From NCBI RefSeq assembly GCF_001861355.1, contig NZ_MASN01000030.1:310001-374000 (forward strand): 64,000 nt of DNA. The letters are read 5' to 3'. Position numbers and translations under genes: made by a program. The number at the start of each line of letters is the position of its first letter. The first letter of the stretch is position 1. Source of the stretch: Natrialba sp. SSL1. Its GTDB lineage: Archaea; Halobacteriota; Halobacteria; Halobacteriales; Natrialbaceae. Below are positions 60,537 to 64,000 of the stretch, piece by piece. Below the pieces are notes generated by a model. That model saw only the letters and a program-made list of their open reading frames with translations. It had not been told where the DNA came from and did no database searches.

Positions 60537-60833
60537 CTATTGCTGGCGCGAACACATTCGTGAGCGCCAGCACTGTGACGCGAGTGGCGGGTTCGAAGTA
60601 GACCGAGGTTCTGCGCCCTCGGCGCAGGTTCTCGGGCGTGGTTCGAACCCACCCGAACTCTACTCCATTGAGACTCACCCAGCAATAGCTCACAGCACGC
60701 TGGGTAACAGAAAGAAACGAAATTGCAGCCAGTAGTTACTCGAGTACACACGCCACGAACGACGAGAAAACGGTACGTCACGGGAGGTCAACGGGGGCTG
60801 GTAGGGTCCAGGACGCTGATCAATCGCGAGTAG
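60537..60833. repeat. tRNA-Val trailer: hairpins and partial copy of the tRNA 3' end
   Basis: No gene seen in 297 bases. Hairpin 1: TGCTGGCGC (60541-60549) / GCGCCAGCA (60564-60572) with a 14-base loop. Hairpin 2: CTGCGCC (60611-60617) / GGCGCAG (60621-60627). Then GTGGTTCGAACCC plus CCCGA at 60638-60656 copies the T arm and acceptor of tRNA-Val (60514-60532) with one mismatch at this core. Confidence 0.75.
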
Positions 60834-61280
60834 TCACTGCTTGAGCCGCGCGACGTTCTCTCTGATCTGCCTGAAGAAGCCCTCGCCGGCGTCCCGTTCG
60901 AGCGCCGTGTGGAGCGTCGAGTTCTCCGGTTCGTCTTTAACGACGATGCGAAGGTATGGCTCGAGTTGCTCGAAGTTGTCTGCGAGGACGACGGTGTGGT
61001 TGTCCTCGTCGTGGTCGACGACGCCAGCGTCCGCCAGTTTCGGGACGTGACACTGGACGGACGAGACGTAGACGCTCTTGTATTCGTTCTTTGCGACCTC
61101 CTCGGGCGGGACGTCGTGTTCCCAGCCAGCGACTTGCTCTGCGAGTGTCGAGAGTTCGATCGGACCGTCCTGTCCCCGAAGGGCATACAGGAGGTACCGA
61201 CGCCGACGGTTGGCCAGTAACTCGAGGATAGTATCCGCCGAGAGTTCGTAGTCTGATTGGCTCGAGGTAAGTGCCCCCAT
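60834..61280 (-). CDS. DUF7344-like winged-helix protein
   Basis: 148 residues. ADTILELLANRRRRYLLYAL, then IELSTLAEQVAGWEHDVPPE, VYVSSVQCHVPKLADAGVVD, and HDEDNHTVVLADNFEQLEPY form one winged helix with the H(V/L)PKLxxAGxVD motif common to haloarchaeal DUF7344 proteins. A helical tail follows. Likely DNA-binding regulator. Compare the duplicated version at 33995-34654. It sits between the two tRNA genes on the opposite strand. Confidence 0.78.
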   Translation of the reverse strand: MGALTSSQSDYELSADTILELLANRRRRYLLYALRGQDGPIELSTLAEQVAGWEHDVPPEEVAKNEYKSVYVSSVQCHVPKLADAGVVDHDEDNHTVVLADNFEQLEPYLRIVVKDEPENSTLHTALERDAGEGFFRQIRENVARLKQ

Positions 61281-61471
61281 AACACGATATTACCGTCGAG
61301 TGCGGAAAAACGTGTCTTGAATATCTGTATATCCAACAGACGGCCGTTACACTGAGATTTCTCGAGGCGTAGCCTGGCCATTACGGGTGGTTATGTGTCC
61401 TACAGTTGGTTGTTGTGTGAGAGGAACACTGTCAGGAAAAGCACGTAACGGCCGGATGCAATTCGAAATCC

Positions 61472-61480
61472 TTTTTTATA
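61472..61480 (+). promoter_or_regulatory. TATA box of tRNA-Phe
   Basis: TTTTTTATA about 25-33 bases upstream of the tRNA-Phe gene, preceded by a purine-rich CGAAA (61464-61468) that may act as BRE. Confidence 0.6.
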
Positions 61481-61504
61481 CCATGGCCTGAACTACGAGT
61501 GCGA

Positions 61505-61578
61505 GCCGCCTTAGCTCAGACTGGGAGAGCACTCGACTGAAGATCGAGCTGTCCCCGGTTCAAATCCGGGAGGCGGCA
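61505..61578 (+). tRNA. tRNA-Phe (anticodon GAA)
   Basis: 74 bases. Acceptor stem GCCGCCT/AGGCGGC with discriminator A at 61578. Anticodon arm CTCGA-CTGAAGA-TCGAG gives anticodon GAA. T arm CCCGG-TTCAAAT-CCGGG. No intron. A near copy of its 3' end occurs twice downstream, at 61694-61712 and 61676+1000 (62676-62694), suggesting that this tRNA has served as an integration target. Confidence 0.95.
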
Positions 61579-61917
61579 TACTTTTGCGGCGAGCAACACC
61601 GCGAGCCGCAAGTATGCAATCCGAGCGGATTTGAGCCAGACGAGTCGCAGCCCGCGCAACGAGCGGAGTGAGTGAGCAGGACCGTCTCGGCGAGGTTCAA
61701 ATCCGGGAGGCGCATACCTCTTTTGACTCTTCGGGTTTTCTCGCTCACTACACGCGCTGCGGGAACTTCTTAGTCACAAAAACCAACTGCAACTACCTCG
61801 ACGCTCCCGTCAGTCGCGTTGAGTGAAACCGCGGCTCACTTCGTCCGCCGTGATGCGCTGACGCCCCTGAACGGTATTAGCAAAAAGCTTATTTCCCACC
61901 CACATTTTCATTTTTTA
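61579..61917. repeat. tRNA-Phe trailer with hairpin and second T-arm copy
   Basis: No gene seen in 339 bases. A hairpin pairs the bases from 61578-61590 (ATACTTTTGCGGC) with 61605-61615 (GCCGCAAGTAT). A second possible stem is AATCCG (61618-61623) / CGGATT. The 19-base sequence GGTTCAAATCCGGGAGGCG from the tRNA (61557-61575) recurs exactly at 61694-61712. The upstream promoter of the lipoprotein gene (AAAAAGCTTATT, 61882-61893) closes the interval. Confidence 0.7.
61882..61893 (+). promoter_or_regulatory. TATA-like promoter of the lipoprotein gene
   Basis: AAAAAGCTTATT, 25-36 bases before the ATG at 61918, in an AT-rich pocket. Confidence 0.45.
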
Positions 61918-62661
61918 ATGAAAAGGCGCGCCTTCATAACGGCGTTTGCAGGTTCGGCCCCACTGCTTTCTGCTGGCTGTCTCTCAAACACGTCATCGAA
62001 CTCGTCACAATCTCAGGCGTGCGATGCTGTTGAGATTACCCGAGCGTCTGTATCCGTGGAACCCCTGTGTGGTGGCGCCACAACGAGGACAGGGAGTGTA
62101 GAGGGCCAAGCAGGGGACTGCAACACGGAACTACTCCTCGAAATCGTCGACGAGGACGAAATCATCGAGGAAGTTACCGTCGAGACCAACAAGGGTGGGT
62201 GGTCGGTCGGTTTCGGCGAGGGACCAGAACAAGTACGGACGGTTCCCAGTCAAGGCGACAAACGTGTACGGATTCGTGGCCCGGGTGAGGAGATTCTTGC
62301 CTCGGAGCAACTTACCGTTTCGCACTATCTGGACTCACCAAACCTGGCTATTTGGGGGCCTGAGTTCGAGCCTGAGACAGTATCAGTCGGCGAGGACGTC
62401 ACGGTGGAATTCAGCATTGCGACGTACGGTGCTGAGACGTCATTCACTGCCGCACTCCTGGTCAACGGCGAAGCGGTAGAAACTCGTAACGGAGTGGTTG
62501 ACGGCAGACCAGACTGTCAACATGCCAGCGGACCGGAGTACGAGTTCAGTTACACCTTCGAGGAACCGGGTGAGCACGAACTGGCTAGCAGAATCACCGT
62601 CGACAGTTCCTCGAAGGGGGGTGACACTAATTCGATTGGAACGGTGACCGTGACCCAATGA
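61918..62661 (+). CDS. Tat/Sec lipoprotein with Ig-like fold, in tRNA-Phe island
   Basis: 247 residues from the ATG at 61918 (MKRRAFITAFAGSAPLLSAG then C), a Tat-like signal plus lipobox SAGC. Ser/Asn-rich linker, then beta-rich parts: VEITRASVSVEPLCGGATTR, CNTELLLEIVDEDEIIEEVT, and a C-terminal Ig-like half (FEPETVSVGEDVTVEFSIAT, YEFSYTFEEPGEHELASRIT). It has less acidic and more Ser/Cys-rich composition than its neighbours. It lies between two copies of the tRNA-Phe 3' end, so it may have come in with an integrated element. Function unknown. Confidence 0.78.
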   Translation: MKRRAFITAFAGSAPLLSAGCLSNTSSNSSQSQACDAVEITRASVSVEPLCGGATTRTGSVEGQAGDCNTELLLEIVDEDEIIEEVTVETNKGGWSVGFGEGPEQVRTVPSQGDKRVRIRGPGEEILASEQLTVSHYLDSPNLAIWGPEFEPETVSVGEDVTVEFSIATYGAETSFTAALLVNGEAVETRNGVVDGRPDCQHASGPEYEFSYTFEEPGEHELASRITVDSSSKGGDTNSIGTVTVTQ

Positions 62662-62928
62662 ACCAGGGCACAAGAGGTTCAAATTCGGGAGGCGATACAC
62701 GAAATCGATGCGGCGGAGGGGGGTCTGACGGGTGGCATGGAAGTAGACGTGGACCTGCCGACGGAGCCTGGCAAGTTTGTCGTCCGAACTGCGATCGGCG
62801 AGACGGCCCGCGAGAGCAATATTGCAGATAAACACGGTGACGGATGTATCAGCGTGCAGGTGTGGGTCGGGCCTGACGAGGTGCCATCGATTCTGACGCG
62901 GCATGACGGAACCGCGTGTCTCGAGTAG
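62662..62928 (+). pseudogene. 3' remnant of an exported protein gene
   Basis: An open frame without a start codon (preceded by a stop at 62659) gives VQIREAIHEIDAAEGGLTGG, then MEVDVDLPTEPGKFVVRTA and CISVQVWVGPDEVPSILTR, ending at a TAG at 62926-62928. The beta pattern and acidic residues look like the tail of a secreted protein. An internal ATG at 62737 could still yield 63 residues. The 5' end coincides with the third tRNA-Phe end copy (62676-62694), which suggests that recombination there removed the front of the gene. Confidence 0.45.
62676..62694 (+). repeat. third copy of the tRNA-Phe 3' end (att-like)
   Basis: GGTTCAAATTCGGGAGGCG differs from the tRNA-Phe end (61557-61575) by one base and lies 982 bases after the exact copy at 61694. 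The two copies bracket the lipoprotein gene. Confidence 0.65.
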
Positions 62929-63117
62929 CGACCGGTCCGAGGTGATGGCTGCTCGAGCCAGCAAGTGGGGCGAATAAAGCCACAATCTTGGAGACCAGGA
63001 GCTCCGATACCAATCCACACATGCTAACCTCGCAGTGAAACTCCGATTTTCGGACGTATCAGCACCCGTGCTGGTAGGTTCGGGATTAATGGATGACTCG
63101 CGCGTACGTATCTCCTA

Positions 63118-64000
63118 ATGACATCAATTGTCATGGATGATGTTAGCAAGTATTTCGACGGTGGGCAGACCATCGCGAACTACCGGCTAACGCTCGAGGT
63201 AGTCGACGGCGAGTTTCTGGTGTTTCTCGGCCCGTCAGGTTGTGGGAAGACGACCGCGCTGCGGCTGATTGCGGGGCTCGAGCAGCCGTCTGAGGGGGCG
63301 ATCTACTTCGACGACGAGCGGGTTGACGGGCGTTCGCCGAGCAGTCGCAACGTGGCGATGGTGTTTCAGAACTACGCGCTGTATCCGCATATGACGGTCG
63401 CGGAGAACATCGGGTACCCGCTGCGGGTTCGGGGCGTCCCGCCCGACGAGCGCGACCGAAAGGTCGAGGAAGTCACCACGTTGTTGCACATCGAAGATCA
63501 GGTCGGGAAGAAACCGGCAGCGCTGTCGGGTGGACAGCGCCAGCGGGTGGCGCTCGCGCGGGCGATCATCAGGGAGCCATCGGTGTTTCTGCTCGACGAA
63601 CCACTCTCGAATCTCGATGCGAAACTCCGCCAGGAGATGCGCGTCGAACTGAAACGGCTCCAGAACGAGCTGGACATCACGACCGTCTACGTGACCCACA
63701 ATCAGGAGGAGGCGATGAGCATGGCCGATCGGGTCGTGGTGATGAACCGTGGGACGATTCAACAGGTTGCGCCGCCACAGGAACTCTACGAGCGCCCGCG
63801 GACGGCGTGGGTAGCCCGGTTTATCGGCTCGCCGCCGATGAACCTGTTCGAGGGCACGCGGCGGAACGGGTCGATCGATTTCGGCGAAGCGGGAGCCGTC
63901 GAGTTGGGCGATGTACTGCGGGGCGGCGAGACAGTCGACGACGAGGTCGCGCGGCCGGCATCGCCGGGAAACGGTGACACTGCCAGCGTGGTGACGGGCG
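63118..64000 (+). CDS. sugar-type ABC ATPase (MalK/UgpC-like, cut by window edge)
   Basis: The frame opens at the ATG at 63118 and runs off the right edge (294 residues visible). Walker A is FLGPSGCGKTTALRL at about 38-46, Q-loop AMVFQNYALYPHMTV, signature ALSGGQRQRVALARAIIRE, Walker B VFLLDEPLSNLDAKLR, and H-loop YVTHNQEEAMSMADRV. The region after residue 235 (WVARFIGSPPMNLFEG) begins the regulatory TOBE domain of sugar-importer ATPases (MalK, UgpC, MsmX). Its permeases would lie beyond the window. Confidence 0.9.
   Translation, partial: MTSIVMDDVSKYFDGGQTIANYRLTLEVVDGEFLVFLGPSGCGKTTALRLIAGLEQPSEGAIYFDDERVDGRSPSSRNVAMVFQNYALYPHMTVAENIGYPLRVRGVPPDERDRKVEEVTTLLHIEDQVGKKPAALSGGQRQRVALARAIIREPSVFLLDEPLSNLDAKLRQEMRVELKRLQNELDITTVYVTHNQEEAMSMADRVVVMNRGTIQQVAPPQELYERPRTAWVARFIGSPPMNLFEGTRRNGSIDFGEAGAVELGDVLRGGETVDDEVARPASPGNGDTASVVTG

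Noticed and set aside
60482-60781. Frames overlapping tRNA-Val and its trailer
   Set aside because: They cross a tRNA gene and hairpins; no coding signal.
61560-61748. Minus-strand frame over tRNA-Phe
   Set aside because: Antisense of the tRNA gene and its end copy.
1-64000. CRISPR array or cas genes
   Set aside because: No evenly spaced direct repeats with unique spacers were found. The octamer array (28363-28474) and 35-base tandem (23036-23103) lack spacers.
1-64000. Insertion sequence or integrase genes
   Set aside because: No transposase or tyrosine-recombinase motifs seen in any frame with plausible start; only att-like and MITE-like remnants remain.

Overview
The window is haloarchaeal chromosome, most likely from the Natrialbaceae (Natrialba/Haloterrigena/Natronorubrum-like). 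The signs are high GC, a strongly acidic Asp/Glu-rich proteome, many leaderless genes with a TATA box about 25-35 bases before the ATG, Tat (RR) signal peptides with lipoboxes, PGF-CTERM-like tails, haloarchaea-only domains (HalOD1, amphi-Trp, DUF7344, DUF5789/5790/5802/5813 types) and very frequent CTCGAG words. Genus assignment is inference. Family names come from recognition of motifs, not from searches.

Layout. 1-2000: an edge-cut amphi-Trp/YegP-like protein and a protein with a degenerate HNH-like zinc finger. 2027-7091: nucleoside/pentose salvage block (nucleoside phosphorylase, HalOD1 protein, PfkB kinase, DUF63 membrane protein, ribose-1,5-bisphosphate isomerase, DeoC). 7141-13318: ABC-2 exporter pair, K+ channel, SAMP1, GNAT, GatD and a small membrane protein. 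13488-18437: membrane protein, MazG-like pyrophosphohydrolase, ArsR-like regulator, secreted low-complexity protein, DUF5802-type protein and Vms1-type peptidyl-tRNA hydrolase. 18546-20608: DgcN-DgcA pair for D-glutamate use. 20734-24388: His-rich Tat protein, P-loop kinase, cupin and two exported proteins, separated by repeat-rich spacers. 24442-28246: SDR enzyme and a membrane array in which an HPP protein sits between two equal-length paralogues. 28601-36584: lipoprotein, PspA, hydrolase, HerA-like ATPase, two cohesin-like surface proteins and a DUF7344 regulator. 36687-47566: UshA-type nucleotidase, Azf-like dehydrogenase, NurA nuclease, zinc ribbon, GpmI, MetY. 47684-59835: small and DUF proteins, a TrkA/RAM pair, PadR, queuosine-precursor transporter, M29 aminopeptidase, DUF309, Azf, MptD, creatininase and an ABC exporter. 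59911-64000: DUF192, tRNA-Val, DUF7344-like, tRNA-Phe with flanking tRNA-end copies, a lipoprotein, a gene remnant and an edge-cut sugar-type ABC ATPase.

How the genes work together. The exported nucleotidase, nucleoside phosphorylase, PfkB kinase, R15P isomerase and DeoC form a plausible route from external nucleotides to triose phosphates (the halophile non-carboxylating pentose bisphosphate route plus the deoxyribose route). Azf is the entry enzyme of the haloarchaeal oxidative pentose phosphate pathway. HerA and NurA are end-resection partners about 9 kb apart. GatD, Vms1, SAMP1, the queuosine-precursor transporter and two tRNAs belong to translation and protein quality control. The accessory signals are the tRNA-Val/tRNA-Phe region (hairpins, duplicated tRNA 3' ends, gene remnant), the HPP/paralogue membrane array, the cohesin-like pair, a palindromic in-frame insert in deoC, and several unusual intergenic repeats, including three G-quadruplex motifs within 120 bases and a 14-unit octanucleotide array.
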